64,000 bases of DNA, taken from the NCBI GenBank assembly GCA_963681505.1, contig OY811974.1, positions 9,593,547 to 9,657,546 on the forward strand, in the 5' to 3' direction. A model generated the notes under the pieces. The model saw only the letters and a list, made by a program, of their open reading frames with translations. It did not search any database and was not told the origin of the DNA. The stretch is from Eunapius fragilis (taxonomy: Eukaryota; Porifera; Demospongiae; Spongillida; Spongillidae). Positions 1 to 11,558 of this stretch are shown here, in pieces (the stretch's first letter is position 1; each line of letters starts with the position of its first letter). The translations under genes and the position numbers were made by a program.

Positions 1-235
1 TATACAATGCATGCCTGCATGATCATGCCCTTTGTACATTTTCATGGATGCAAAGATCACAGAATATTGCTAACAGCTGATCAAAATTAATGGATGTTGA
101 TTTCGGATTCATTATAAGAATTGAGGCAATTATTTTCCTGCTCACAGAAAATCTCTAACTATACCGACATAGATGATTATGCTGGACACCTTTAATGTTG
201 GTCTTACGTATACATGCTCCGATGATGTCAATGCA

Positions 236-405
236 CCACAGCATTTAGTATGCAGAGGTGAGCAAGAGTCTGCATACCAACCATGTGCAGATGAGTATTG
301 TTGAAGTGTTCGTATGCAGACGTCTGCATATGAACACTTCAATGATACCCGTCTGCTACCGGTGATATGCAGACTCTGCACAGCTCTGCATACTAAATGC
401 TGTGG
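236..405. mobile_element. Palindromic MITE-like foldback, ~170 bp
   Basis: The ends CCACAGCATTTAGTATGCAG and the reverse complement CTGCATACTAAATGCTGTGG form terminal inverted repeats. The palindrome continues inward and is centred on GCAGACGTCTGC near 322, with a few mismatches and indels. No coding capacity is credible. The superfamily cannot be assigned and no target duplication is clear. Confidence 0.6.
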
Positions 406-1485
406 CACAGTGTGTCTTTATTAAGAGAAGGGAACCTTCTCGTTCCTCCACAACTTGACACAACTATGACAGATGGTGTGAAGAATACAGACATTAGATT
501 TCTAATACAACAAGTTTCGTAGGACAATCATAGCTCTGGTCAACTAGTTGGCGTTGGGTTAAGTATGCACCATAGCCTTCCACCAATTCAATCTGCATGT
601 AACGTAAAAATGAACGCACTTGTTTTCTATTCACAGGTAGGAGAGTCATCTCGTACGTAGTTTGCAGACTGGCTGCTCCAAGGAGGGCTCCTTACTACGC
701 TGTACATTGAACTCATTTCAGTCCACTGCAGAATATTTTGACACCTAAGTACCAGAGAAAAATCAAAAAATCAAAAAATTAATAAGTCCCACCTTGTTCA
801 TTGAACCTTTTTTCTTGTCTGCCATTATATGATAAATAGTATACACATGCACATACATACAAAAATTAAATGTACAGTACATGAAATTAAGTTTACCTGA
901 TGTCACTGTGCAAACGATTTGTTATTCGAAAGTGTATTCTATAGCGTATATTTGAATATACCCCTTAAATATACGCACCTGCGTATATAACCATATATAC
1001 ACGATACACGGGTGCATACATATATATTGAAAACTGATTACATGACATTCATGGTCAGTTAGGAAGCCTTTGAATTCATCGTGGCTATCTTGTCGGTAAT
1101 CCGTGTATTTGTCCTATTCCCACCCCTCGTCCGGATCCGATTAAGAATCCAATTGAAATTTTAATAATTTGCACACTTCATGTACAACAGAACAACAAAC
1201 TAACAGTCCGAGGTGGTATTCAGTACATCTCCGTTCCAAGTCGCCTGTACAGAATAACAACTGTGATTTCTTAAAATTATTTAACTCACCGCGTATGTTC
1301 CAGCATTATCCTCGCGAACTGTCATGTTGATAAAACAGAGACATTGAAATGAAAAAGAAATTGGCAACGCTTACCTTTCTAGTCTCGTGTCTCAAATGTT
1401 AGATCTAGCAAATTGTGAACAGTTGGGAAAGGTAAAGCAGGTTAAACTCTTACCTGTCAGCAACAAATCACAACGAAACTCCAAT
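406..1485. other. AT-rich stretch with no supported gene
   Basis: I see no convincing exon, RNA gene or repeat here. Stop codons are frequent on both strands. Short palindromic words such as the TATATAC runs near 940-1030 are the only local structure. Confidence 0.4.
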
Positions 1486-1742
1486 AGAGCTCTTTCATCG
1501 CGTGACTTAAAAGCATTCATCTTCTAAATAGTCCGCCATATTGGTGCTCGGAGAAGTATGGGATTACTTCCGAGTGTTGTTTAAATATATATTATTGTGG
1601 TCTAACACATGACTAACATTGGTAAAAATACTTGTGCCCTCGGAGCGCGAGTTATACTTACCAAAACTTTATTTCCGAGCAGCAATATGGCGGACAATAA
1701 AGCAATTAAAGCCCACGCGTCATGTGACCATGAAAGAGCTCT
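1486..1742. mobile_element. Imperfect foldback, ~257 bp
   Basis: AGAGCTCTTTCAT at the left and ATGAAAGAGCTCT at the right are inverted. A second inverted pair lies inside, GTCCGCCATATTGGTGCTCGG against the reverse complement of CCGAGCAGCAATATGGCGGAC. The arms are interrupted by indels, as in an aged miniature inverted-repeat element. The short open frames across it look like shadows. Confidence 0.5.
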
Positions 1743-1813
1743 ATACCCGACTTGTCAAAGTGTCCGGATTCGTCCAACACGTAGCCAGTTACACGAACAA
1801 CTTTAGACAAATA

Positions 1814-1912
1814 TGGGCGGGTCACAACAGAATGATGCATTACAGATCCAAAAATTAGTCTTTAAACTGTTCTCTACTGCTTTTAGTGTTTTATCCCTTT
1901 TTTGACATTGAG
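1814..1912 (+). repeat. Dispersed repeat, second copy at 8007-8085
   Basis: ATGGGCGGGTCACAACAG, followed by a CATTACAGAT segment and a TTTTATCCCTTTTT segment, recurs in the same order at 8007-8085 with small indels. It is an interspersed repeat of unknown class. Both copies lie in intergenic or intronic sequence. Confidence 0.6.
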
Positions 1913-2786
1913 TTCCTCAGAACTTGCCTGATAACGGTGGGTAGGGACATAGGACAATTGCTTTGCCCACGATGGAGGACTATACTCTTTCTGAACATAT
2001 GTACTCTTTGCTTCCAAAGTCAGCACACGAATTACCAACACTTGATAAATGATTTTTAAAAACAAAAGCATGCATGAGTTTATACAGACATCATATAAAA
2101 GTTCTGAGGAACTCAATGGTCATCATTATAACTCTCTGAGTTTTGTAGTTTACCATGGTACCGACACCGATCCACAAGTGGCAACCACCAGGAGTTCCAG
2201 ATGGCTTCACAGTCCATATTAAAAGGGACGACATGCTTGTGGTATCACTGGCAATAAAGTACCCGTCGCTAAATCTAAAACTAGTGTATTCAGTCTGTCA
2301 TGCCAAGGCATAAATATGATAAGATCACCAACCCTGTGAAAATGTGCAAGTACATGATGGAAGGCTAAAACCGCATGCTTTGGTGTAACATGCCATGATG
2401 GCTGGGTAACATGTGAAGACGACTTTGCAATTAATAAACACTTTTGTACACTCTCATGCTTACACTAAATAATAATGATTGAATTTACTGCAGAGAAGGA
2501 AGCTGGAATTTTTGCTGGCTGATGCCGTTCAGAGAAAGTGTGCAGCAGTTGCTACAATTGGGTCCATGCAGTCTAATTATATATAACCATTGCAGAACAA
2601 CTGCACTAACTGCTGCTCTACTGAGGCTGGAGTGCCACTTTGTCCTGTCAACAACAGACGAAAACCCTGTAAGTTACTGACCTTCTTCTCCCACTTCCAT
2701 GGTGAGCAAGCATCAACATTCAGTTGTGAATTTGCTCACATGTTGCTACATGTAATCGTTACAAATTTATTCAATCATTATTAACG

Positions 2787-2815
2787 TCCGAACGGTAAAC
2801 GGTAAACGGTAAACG
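2787..2815 (+). repeat. Short GGTAAAC tandem repeat
   Basis: Three to four copies of a 7-bp unit (ACGGTAA) lie in tandem. Between 1920 and 3770 I see nothing else that can be supported as a gene. Confidence 0.6.
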
Positions 2816-3774
2816 CTATCGACGTCCTATTTTCAAGACATAATACTGCTTCATTCACCATTGTACAATATACATTTTGGGATCCTGTACTTGTTACGGG
2901 ACAATTATAAAACGTCCGATTTCCAGATGGCTTGAACCCGCCATATATTTCGACAGGAGCTTCAAATTCGGTTCGTAGAAGTCAGGAAACTCGTATGATC
3001 AAAGAATCACACGTATTGGTCCCCAGACCATTCATCTATGTGAAACACTTATTAATACGCGACTCGACGTCGTCATCCAGGATGGTAAAGGTCCACAATA
3101 ATTCTAACTAAGTTACTTCTTTTTTGATAACATTTAGAGGTCAGCACAATTGACTGTCACTGCATGATAGTTTGGATTAAAAATATATTTACAACTGATC
3201 ATATGTGGTACAAATGTGTTAGTAAATATGGTATATGTAACATCAACACAGTAGTAAAAATACACTGACAATAGCAGACATGTCACATACTTACTAACAC
3301 ATTTGATTAGTAGTAAATGTATTGTAAAATCCAAATGTTCGTGCAGTGTGATTATTCAAAAAAGCTGAAATGGGCAATGTATGCCGCACTGGAGATAATG
3401 AAAAGTCACTCTACTTATTGTGGTAAATGCCTCCTTGCAGAATGGTCTGATCATTGCCAATTCAAATTTCAAAATTAAATCAAATGCCTTATTTTACTGT
3501 GCACTAAATCATATCATTGTATCAAGTTGACAATTTAACTTCATACATTAATCAATACACACTTTGCACTGTTTTGGGCACCATTAATTTCAACAATGTC
3601 AGCATATGTTTCTTACTTTTTTTAATGCTATGATTTTCACAATGACATACAAATTATTTCACAGTGGCACACAGCAATATGTAGTAGGTGCCATGTACTA
3701 TTGATCATATTTGATTTCTCTATTCTATTTGTAAATGAAACAGAATCAATAAAATGCTATATATAATACAAGGT

Positions 3775-3905
3775 AACCCTATCATACTGCTGGTGCTCAC
3801 ACTTTCATATCCCCAAAACCTTGTTCTCTTCCTTTTTACACCACCGGTACCTTCAATTCCCATATCCCACCAACTTTCTCATTTGAGAATGTTATTCTTT
3901 ACTTA
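3775..3905 (+). mobile_element. Single arm of the foldback family
   Basis: This stretch holds the outward arm of the foldback family seen intact at 17434, 26163, 46260 and 58055. Shared words in order are CTTTTTACACCACC, CATATCCCACCAACTTTCTC, GAGAATGTT and TTTACTT. The partner arm is absent, so this is a truncated copy. Confidence 0.6.
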
Positions 3906-4297
3906 TATTACTGCTTACTTACCAAACACACAGGCCAATTTGAGTGATACTGGCTAACGTTATGGCTAATGTGATCTAAGATATATTTATTAACTGTGGT
4001 AATGGTAACCACATTTGTATGTGTAAGGAAACCGTTACAGTAAGTCTGAAGAAGTAAAAAAATATTTTAAAGGGTATTGATTTTTACTGTTGAAAAGCAG
4101 TTAATTTTCTTACTAGAGGTGAGTTGGCTTTAGCGATACCAAGATTGGTGTAAGTAAAGTGACCCTATGGAGATATGCTATAAATTGGTGCTACTCATGT
4201 ATTTTTAGGCTCTCTCATTGTAATGTCAATGATGCTTGTGGTCATAGGTCATGCTCTGGCAACATCTCTTTGATGCAATTTTGTACCTTTCAAACAG

Positions 4298-4398
4298 ATC
4301 AAGAAAACCTAATCATGAAATTAATGAAATCCCTGTTGGAGGGATGTCGGTTGTCAGAATGGGGGTATATTGACGCATTCAGAGAAATGATGGAACAG
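4298..4398 (+). CDS. Candidate internal exon, unknown protein
   Basis: A pyrimidine-rich stretch ending in CAAACAG precedes an open frame. That frame ends at GAACAG followed by GTGGGT, a plausible donor. The encoded residues include MKLMKSLLEGCRLSEWGY and FREMMEQ, an amphipathic helical segment. The exon is 101 nt long, so its two ends are in different phases. No neighbouring exon could be joined with confidence and I do not recognise the family. It may be spurious. Confidence 0.35.
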
Positions 4399-4869
4399 GT
4401 GGGTGCTGTCATATGCATGTACAACATGACCTGGATCAACCATATCACTTGTTTGTGGTGATAATCATAATGTTGGCCTGAAAGTGACATTAAATTTAAT
4501 CTTCACTGCTCTGGGTCATATTCGGACTGTAGTCACATAAATAGTATCCCATAGTGGCGCGAGGGGGTTAATCAAACAGAGGGGCACCATGGAGGGGGAG
4601 TGTGTGTGTGTGGGGGGGGGGGGGGGGTTTCTGACTAATGTATTAGGCATACATTTCAGCAAATAAGTATGGTTAGGTTGTGACTATCCCTACTCCATAA
4701 GTAGATTTGATAGTTCTTTTCTTCTTGGGTCACCTTGAGAAAGATATCCACTGCTGTGTTGTAGTTTACTGCATGGATGTGCTTAATGAATACTCATAAA
4801 TGCTAGCGATGAAAGCAGTGTACAGGTCATAGAGGACCTTAGCCAGTTTTCTCGGACGGCGTATAAGGT

Positions 4870-6109
4870 AGAAAAGCTTCTCACATTGGTACAAGTAGTA
4901 ATTGGAAGTGTTTTTTATCAAGCGGAAAATATTAGGAAAACGCTCTTCATCACAACTGAATCAAGTATCCGGACGATCAATTGGTGAACACGAAAAATAT
5001 GAAACACTTACAGGACACGATGGTATGAGAGAAATAGATGGATTCAAGTTCTAATTGACGCCGTTTGTTCAGAAATTGGAGGCAAAACGTGCGCAACTGA
5101 CGAATGGTACATGAAGATTAATCTTTGAGAATAGAACAAGGGAACATTATGATTATTATTATTTGGGTATGCATTGCTCGCTCATGGTTGACCTGGTATC
5201 GCAGAGAATCGTTCATAGCAGGCTCACTCGAGCTCAATGGTGCAATAAAAAAACAACTTCATCGAAGGAAACTGATTGCGCATTTTACAACTTAGATTAT
5301 CGATTCTCAGCCCTGCTTAGCGTGTTCGACCTATATTGTATCCAAAACCAACGATATATTTGTGATTGATGTAATACGGACGGTAACTTCACACGAGTAA
5401 CACAGCCACAGACATTAATTGACTAGGATTGTGTGCGTGTGCTTAAATTGGTGTGTGTGCGTATGGCGGGGGCGGAGGGGGGGGGGGGGGGGCTGCCCCA
5501 AATGCCCCCCCTCCCTTCCTCTATGCGAACGCCAGTGCACATGATAGCAAAGTTTATGAAACAACCATCATTTTTAGAAAATGGACTTTTATGAAGTCAC
5601 CACCCATGCTTGCTGTGTTGTGATGAATGTAATGCCTTCACAAATTAAATTCAATGGAAGTTGTAGTGACTGTGGGTCTGTGGCCAACGCACGCGCTGCG
5701 CCAGAACTACCGAGTTGTGGAGATTCTCAAATTGCCTAATCAGAGCGGTAACACACAACACAAGCACACACTCACACTGCCTGTCATGTTCCCATGCACG
5801 TTAGGACTAATGCTTCTGCCTCTGCCAGGTTGTCAACAACTTTTAATAGCGCTGGTCCATCACGTGCGAAGATGCTTCTAGATGCTTCTATCAGAGATAT
5901 ACTGTCTGGCTGCTTTAAGACCATGCAGATATCTAACAATTACACCCACACTTCCATAATATGCCTATTACAGCAATCACTACAGAAGTAAATGGTAACC
6001 ATGTGTAAATGTTTTTCACTCAAATGCTCCTCCTATTTTGAAGTGAACTGGTAGTTTAGAAATTTATTATTTTGGAGGCCTGATAGTAAGGGTAGATGAG
6101 AAATTTCTT
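4870..6109. other. No supported gene; G-run at ~5479-5492
   Basis: The interval contains a G homopolymer near 5479 next to a C-rich segment, and short open frames without splice or family support. I see no feature that I can name. Confidence 0.35.
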
Positions 6110-6355
6110 TGTGAGAAATAGAGTGGGATTTAAGATTCGCATTGCTGGTTTACAAAGCCAGGAAAAAAGACGTATTTTGGATTGATATCAGAATACAATA
6201 AACTTTGAATAGTCCTACATTTAAGAAACTATGCACTTCGAATTTCAATTTGCTAAATGTAGGACCGTCTGGTTTATGGTACCATCCCTTGTTTCCTTGC
6301 TTTTTACACCATTTATGCCTATCCTAAATCCCACTCTATTACTGAAAAAGAATTT
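6110..6355. mobile_element. Degenerate copy of the foldback family
   Basis: The left arm has GAGTGGGATTTAAG and a GGTTTACAAAGCCAGGAAA segment. The right arm has TTTCCTTGCTTTTTACACCA and CTAAATCCCACTC. The centre carries AGTCCTACATTTA and TAAATGTAGGAC. This is the arrangement of the intact foldbacks elsewhere in the window, but with many mismatches between arms. It looks like an old copy. Confidence 0.5.
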
Positions 6356-7405
6356 TTTAAATCTACATGTACTTGTTTGTTTGCTTTTTGGTATCATAGA
6401 GGGATTGGATAACTGGCAGATTAGCATTTGCAAATTAAAACTTTTTGTCATGAAGAATGACAGCTATCCTCATCTACAGACCCAATTACGTAAAATATTT
6501 GGCGAGCTAGCTGTCAATTATGTTAGCATTATCGGTAATTAATGATTTCGAAGCATTCGATAATGCTTACGTAATTGACGAGCATTGACTGGTTAGGACG
6601 GCCGAAGTGCTGTGTTCCGATGTTTGGACAACACTCCGCATTCCACTGTCACCGGTGCTGCTGTATCAATAGTTCCCACCATGCATACTAGGCCTGACTG
6701 CTCATACGAAGTTTGTTCGTGGCATCTGTAGTGAGACCACGGGCGTGAGCCGAAGGGAACGAAAGGCCATTTAAAATCACAGCTATATAGAGATACCCAC
6801 GTAATGATACAATTGGAAAGAATGTTTTTTTTTTTTTTTTTTTTTTTTTGTTGGTATAATACATGTGGTCAGGGTTGTGGTTCATACTCAGGACAGCAAT
6901 GGGGTGATGAACTGGGGAAAAGAAGACTCTATAACATGCCCTTTTTCTGACCCTATTCATTTCAGCATATTGTATTGATTACTCGTACCCAGACATTAAT
7001 AAACTACAATCTATGTAAGTCCTCGAACGAGGTAAAAACTGTCGGTGAGTTTTGCACAAGAACTAAGCTAACTGCCAACACGGTATCCATTGTGGCCTCC
7101 TGATAGTACCAAATGACTTTTTAAAGCGTATCCAAAACAGCTCTTAATTGCCTAGGAAAAAAGTGTCTTCGTAACCGAAAAACATAGAACCGAGTCAGTG
7201 TCCACGATAGATATTAGGCAGACAATAACGCCATATGTCTAGTTTAAATATCCAAAAATATTCTTTTCCATACAATTAGGGGCCTTCCGACTAATTTTTG
7301 GAATGTTGGGTTCGACAACAGGGGTATTCGATTCTCATGGATCCGGTGTTAAGCAATCCTTATTTGCAAATTTTATTGCAACGTATTATGAATCAACCTC
7401 AGTGT

Positions 7406-7497
7406 GATTTGAACCACTGACCTTGGGGTTGCTGATTTGAACCACTGACCTTGGGGTTGCGATAACACCGGTGTAGCCACTACGCCAATCGGAACAC
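7406..7497 (-). repeat. tRNA-derived SINE head with duplicated B box
   Basis: Read on the minus strand, TTGGCGTAGTGG matches the RNA polymerase III A box. GGTTCAAATC, about 35-40 nt downstream, matches the B box. The spacing is tRNA-like. The B-box segment is then repeated directly at 7406-7433, giving two B boxes. Anticodon-arm pairing is poor, so this is a SINE or tRNA pseudogene rather than a tRNA gene. The A+T-rich sequence further along may be its body. Confidence 0.5.
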
Positions 7498-8006
7498 CCC
7501 CTACCCCCTCCCATTTAGGGATGGTGCCATGCTTTATGGGATATCACATGCCAGAAAAAAGATATGCAAAATTATCTCGCAGTTAGAATTGCCGTCACCG
7601 ACATGAGTATGTAGTGGGCCATAGTACATCATGTGAGTGTATGCTCATGTCATCAGTGTACAAAGCGAATTTATATAATATCTCAACTCACAGCACTCTT
7701 GCAGAGAGTTTATGGTCGATGCATGTACATCATTTATATTTGGCGCTAGTCTCTGCCCCAAGCCACAAACATCACCCCCGTTGGCCTATTTCAAACGTGC
7801 AGTGATGTAATCTAACTGCGCGGTTACGCACAAGGAGCTGTGCATAACTATGAGGTATAAACAACAGGTTGGAACCCCCACCCCGCTTTAAACCCTTGTG
7901 GTGGTCCTGGTTATCCATCACATATATTCACCAGGATCAACCAAGCTATCTACAGCAAAGAATCATTGTTTATGGATATAGCAGCATCTCAACCCCCCTT
8001 AGTTGA

Positions 8007-8085
8007 ATGGGCGGGTCACAACAGGATAGTGCATTACAGATTAGTCTCTAAACTGTTTTCTACTGTTTTATCCCTTTTTCGACAT
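8007..8085 (+). repeat. Second copy of dispersed repeat at 1814
   Basis: The sequence matches 1814-1912 in the order GGGCGGGTCACAACAG, CATTACAGAT, TTTTATCCCTTTTT. It lacks a short segment present in the first copy. Confidence 0.6.
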
Positions 8086-8693
8086 CAATGACCAAGTGAA
8101 TTATATACGGCCCTTTACATCCGGTTGTTGGCCCCGTGAAATAGTTCACACATTTTCCGATAAAAACTGTTTGCTAAAAAATATGTATTTTTAATGCGAT
8201 CTACGGTCCATTAATTACCATGCATGCATAACAAAAAGCTGCTTCTGAGGGCGAAAAACAGTGGTTTTAAAGCGTAACTGAAAAATGTGTAAAGTTTTAG
8301 GAGGTTATACGCTTTGTCAGCAACCAGTGGGCGCGCTGATCTTCTCAAAGGAAGAGATTAGTAATACCAGCAGTGAATGTGCCACAAGAATATTGTCCAC
8401 ATTTCACTAAGCCTGACACTTTATTGTTCGGCTGGAGGGGTTAAAAATATACTAATGAAGGTATTTTTCTATTCCTATGGCATGTATGTGTGTTGAAGTG
8501 ATAAAAGAGTTTTGGTGGCTGCAATAGATCGTAATTACACGTGTATCATACTTTCATGGGCCGCGTGTTTAAATCACTTGTAAATTCACCGCGTGATTGA
8601 AGAGCTTCATACCATCATCTATTAAATCGAAAATTGTGTTTCTTTCACTGCGATTCTGCGATTGAACAGTGACAAAAAAACAAACAGCATTAC

Positions 8694-8835
8694 CTTGGTC
8701 CATGTCATAATTCTGCGCACATTGAGAGAAAAAATATGCTCGTGTCCTCCATGGTCGTCATCATTTTCCTCCATCACAAAGCATGGGGTGTGGTCTTCTT
8801 CCACCAGGTTGCCTCCCTGATAGTAGTAGATGAAT
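8694..8835 (-). CDS. Candidate exon ending in a TWTK motif
   Basis: On the minus strand, a strong pyrimidine tract (CCCCCTCTCTCCTGTCGAACAG) leads into a 142-nt open exon ending CATGGACCAAG before GTAATG. The encoded end is IFSLNVRRIMTWTK. The plus-strand exon at 44806-45021 ends similarly (KKVTIHNMLSWTK) at the same kind of splice border. The motif recalls the start of a MyTH4 domain, but I could not find the rest, so that assignment is weak. A degraded relative of the first half lies at 62447-62560. An acidic stretch (MEENDDDHGG) is in the middle. Confidence 0.4.
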
Positions 8836-9084
8836 CTGTTCGACAGGAGAGAGGGGGCTTGCCGGCATTTACAATTTAGTTTTTTATTTACAGCCATATG
8901 TTTATGCATGCGAAATATATGTACTAAAAACCATATATGTGCCATATGTGTTCCCATAAATGGTACATTTATAAAATTTCAGGGTACGTAATATAGTATT
9001 TGAAGGTACACTATATAAGCGTCTAAAAATGACCGGAGGCACTAGTAAGTAACATAATTCAAATCTGCTAAATGGAACATGCAG

Positions 9085-9517
9085 GAAGCCAGTCACGAAT
9101 CAGACTGCCACGGACACTTCGCTCCATTCTGAATGTGATAAGAACGAGGTCCGACACCTTGACGGGTCGACATGTTCGAATGTCTCAAGCTGCGTTGATG
9201 GACAGCGCTTTAAACAATTCAGTAGCAGACGTTGTACACATCTCTCTGGTTACAGGCGGCAGAAACTCAGTAGCAGGCATAAATGTATATGCACAAGTAA
9301 GCTGCACCCTGTCGCGATATCAATTACAACGTGTCGCGTGTATTATGCGTACATGCAGGAAGTTCATATTCACAACGGTTCATCTACTGAAGCCAGTATC
9401 AATGCGGGTAACCCCCACTTCTACGAGACGCTCAACGTGGGCGCGAATTGTCGCTCAAACCCCAAGTATGAAAGCTGCGCTGAGCAACCGGATATACTAG
9501 AGGATCTGGAGATAAAT
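9085..9517 (+). CDS. Cys-rich extracellular exon of a type I membrane protein (exon A)
   Basis: One frame stays open from 9053 to the donor at 9517/9518 (AAAT|GTAAGG). CATGCAG just before 9085 is a possible acceptor, although the true 5' border is uncertain. The product is Cys-rich, with segments such as SECDKNEVRHL, CSNVSSC, RHKCICTS and NVGANCRS. Possible N-glycosylation sites are NQT, NVS and NGS. It ends in phase 0, which matches the transmembrane exon at 11430. A signal peptide exon would have to lie upstream and was not identified. The overlapping 142-residue frame that starts at 9072 is judged a shadow because it ends without a donor. The family is not recognised. Confidence 0.5.
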
Positions 9518-9672
9518 GTAAGGCTATATAACCGTATAAATATATTCGTATAAACTACTGGCGATGAACTGCCTGATGTGTTTCACATGTTACAATGAAA
9601 TAGAGACAGAGTCCATAGGATTGGTGACCCAAGCTCAATTGTCATAGACATCTCTTGATGTTTTCAAAGGGC

Positions 9673-9693
9673 GGGGGGGGGGGGGGGGGGGGG
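9673..9693 (+). repeat. G homopolymer run
   Basis: An uninterrupted G run of about 20 lies in the first intron of the membrane-protein model. Similar runs recur throughout the window (about 4611, 10536, 11297 as C, 53846, 56149, 56931 and 62795). Confidence 0.9.
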
Positions 9694-10534
9694 CCAACCC
9701 AGGGCCGGGGCGTCTCGGGAGTCGGGGATAGGGAGGAGGGGGGAGTTGTTTCCTTTCCCGTCTAGATGGGAGTACATGGGGGAATACTGAATTATTCATT
9801 TATTTCCTTCATCGATTCTTCCGGCCATCTCCGTGTATATCCTGTGCACGCAATATGACCAAAAAGATATATAATGGGGATATATCACGGCAGCCATCCT
9901 CCGAGGCTATGCATTTGTACATGATGTCGAATCAATTATTGATGTAGATTTTTGTAAATCGCTTGTTAAATCAGTGTATATTGTTTTGCAATAAAATCAT
10001 GATATGTGCGCTTGATTAGAACTTGATTTTACTATGAAATCATTTGAATTTTACAAGCGTTTCAAAAACAAACAGCGAGCGATCTTAGAGAGCTAGAGTT
10101 TCATTGAAGCCGGGCGGAGAAAGGAGGGGGGCCATCTAGCGAGGAGAGAGAGGTATATGCCCCAAATGCACCCCTCCCCCCATGCTGACGCCACTGACTG
10201 TATAGTTAAGTTATTTGCATGCATGTGCTGGTGTTTAACATGTTGAATATGATGTTCCTTGGTATCTTATTCGTACAATCCTCGTGTTTAGACGAAGTCC
10301 GATAAGAAGGGTATTGCCATGATTAGAGTAGGAAAAAAAATACTGCAATGCAATGGTTTTGCACGCGTTTATCACCCATGCATGACCACGTGCCAATCGT
10401 GGGAACCTTCTACAAAAGTGCAAACGCGAGTGCAGCTAGTGCATTGATATACGGACAAACACCGAAACCAAGGGAGCTACGTGATTTAATGGCCCTGAGC
10501 TGTAGCGGTAGCGACGGCGCTACTAATAGCTCAT

Positions 10535-10571
<37 letters not shown>

Positions 10572-10578
10572 GGGGAAT

Positions 10579-10960
10579 TAATTTATAGACAATAGCAACG
10601 CGTGCGTAGCAACCAATAATTTCAATATTTACATAGTAACCATTCTATAGTTTTGACGCCGCGTGAAATGGTTACTGATATTATATATATAGGCATGAAA
10701 CAAACGGAATATCGCAACAGTGTATCGTAGTAGCGAGTAGGTGCTTGATTGGATTTTACTTGCAGTTCTTCTGAAATTACGTTGATCCCTAAGATTTCAG
10801 TGTATTTCTAATCAATTTATAGACACATCAACGCGTACGTAGCAAACAATAAATTATCACACTAAAATAGGTACATAGCAACCACTTAACTCAAGCTACG
10901 TTTACTGACGTCGCGAGCAGTATACGTGTATCGAACTAATAGGACATCGTTTAATTTTGT
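10579..10960 (+). repeat. Imperfect tandem duplication, ~240 bp spacing
   Basis: AATTTATAGACA, followed by CAACGCGT..CGTAGCAA and a later TAGCAACCA segment, occurs at 10579 and again at 10817 with matching order and spacing. The copies have diverged by point changes and indels. The unit lies within the intron before the transmembrane exon. Confidence 0.5.
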
Positions 10961-11293
10961 ACAAACGCAACCATGCAACGTCACCAGGAGTATGCATGTG
11001 TTCTTCTTATTTTTAAATTCTCATGTACATTAACAACATAACATTGTGCTGAACATCATTGTTTTCAATTATATACTGTAACAACTAAGTTTCAGCCAGC
11101 ATAATATTTTTTATAATAATAAGTACATGCGATAGGAACACGCATTAATAGCACTAATTAGTAACGAACATGCGTTCATAACGTTATCATGACATGTACT
11201 GCGTGAAAGTAGGGTCCGAGTATACGGATCAGTTTGTAATGCTCACCGTATACTGACTATGTGCCAGAAGGGTGATTCTATATAGGTCCTAGC

Positions 11294-11324
<31 letters not shown>

Positions 11325-11429
11325 GTGTTGGGTTTGAACTACAATCACCAATTAATCAATCATGCAGATACCCCACATCGCATCCGCTATACATATGTAT
11401 ATGAGTTAATATATTTACGTTCACTGCAG

Positions 11430-11558
11430 CAGTGGCACACGGATCTGATCATTGTTTGCGCAGTATGCATTGCAACAATAGCGGTGTTGTGGATGGCTTG
11501 GCTGTCAGTAAGACTCCTGAAGCAAACTCAAAATGTGGCTTTGTATGCTAAAGTAACG
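11430..11558 (+). CDS. Transmembrane exon (exon B) of the type I membrane protein
   Basis: A 129-nt exon is flanked by TTCACTGCAG and GTAAGTAT, both strong splice sites. It starts and ends in phase 0. The 43 residues contain a hydrophobic stretch LIIVCAVCIATIAVLWMAWL. This is followed by basic and polar residues (SVRLLKQTQ), the usual inside-flank of a single-pass helix. The Cys-rich exon upstream and the Lys/Pro-rich exon downstream fit an outside-membrane-inside order. The frame also reads upstream through the acceptor, but that part is low-complexity and is taken as intron. Confidence 0.6.

Noticed and set aside
7434..7497. tRNA gene on the minus strand
   Set aside because: A and B boxes fit, but the anticodon and acceptor arms do not pair convincingly; a SINE head is more likely.
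9072..9500. Plus-strand frame of 142 codons starting with ATG
   Set aside because: Another frame over the same DNA is open to a consensus donor, is Cys-rich and joins in phase to the transmembrane exon, so this one is treated as a shadow.
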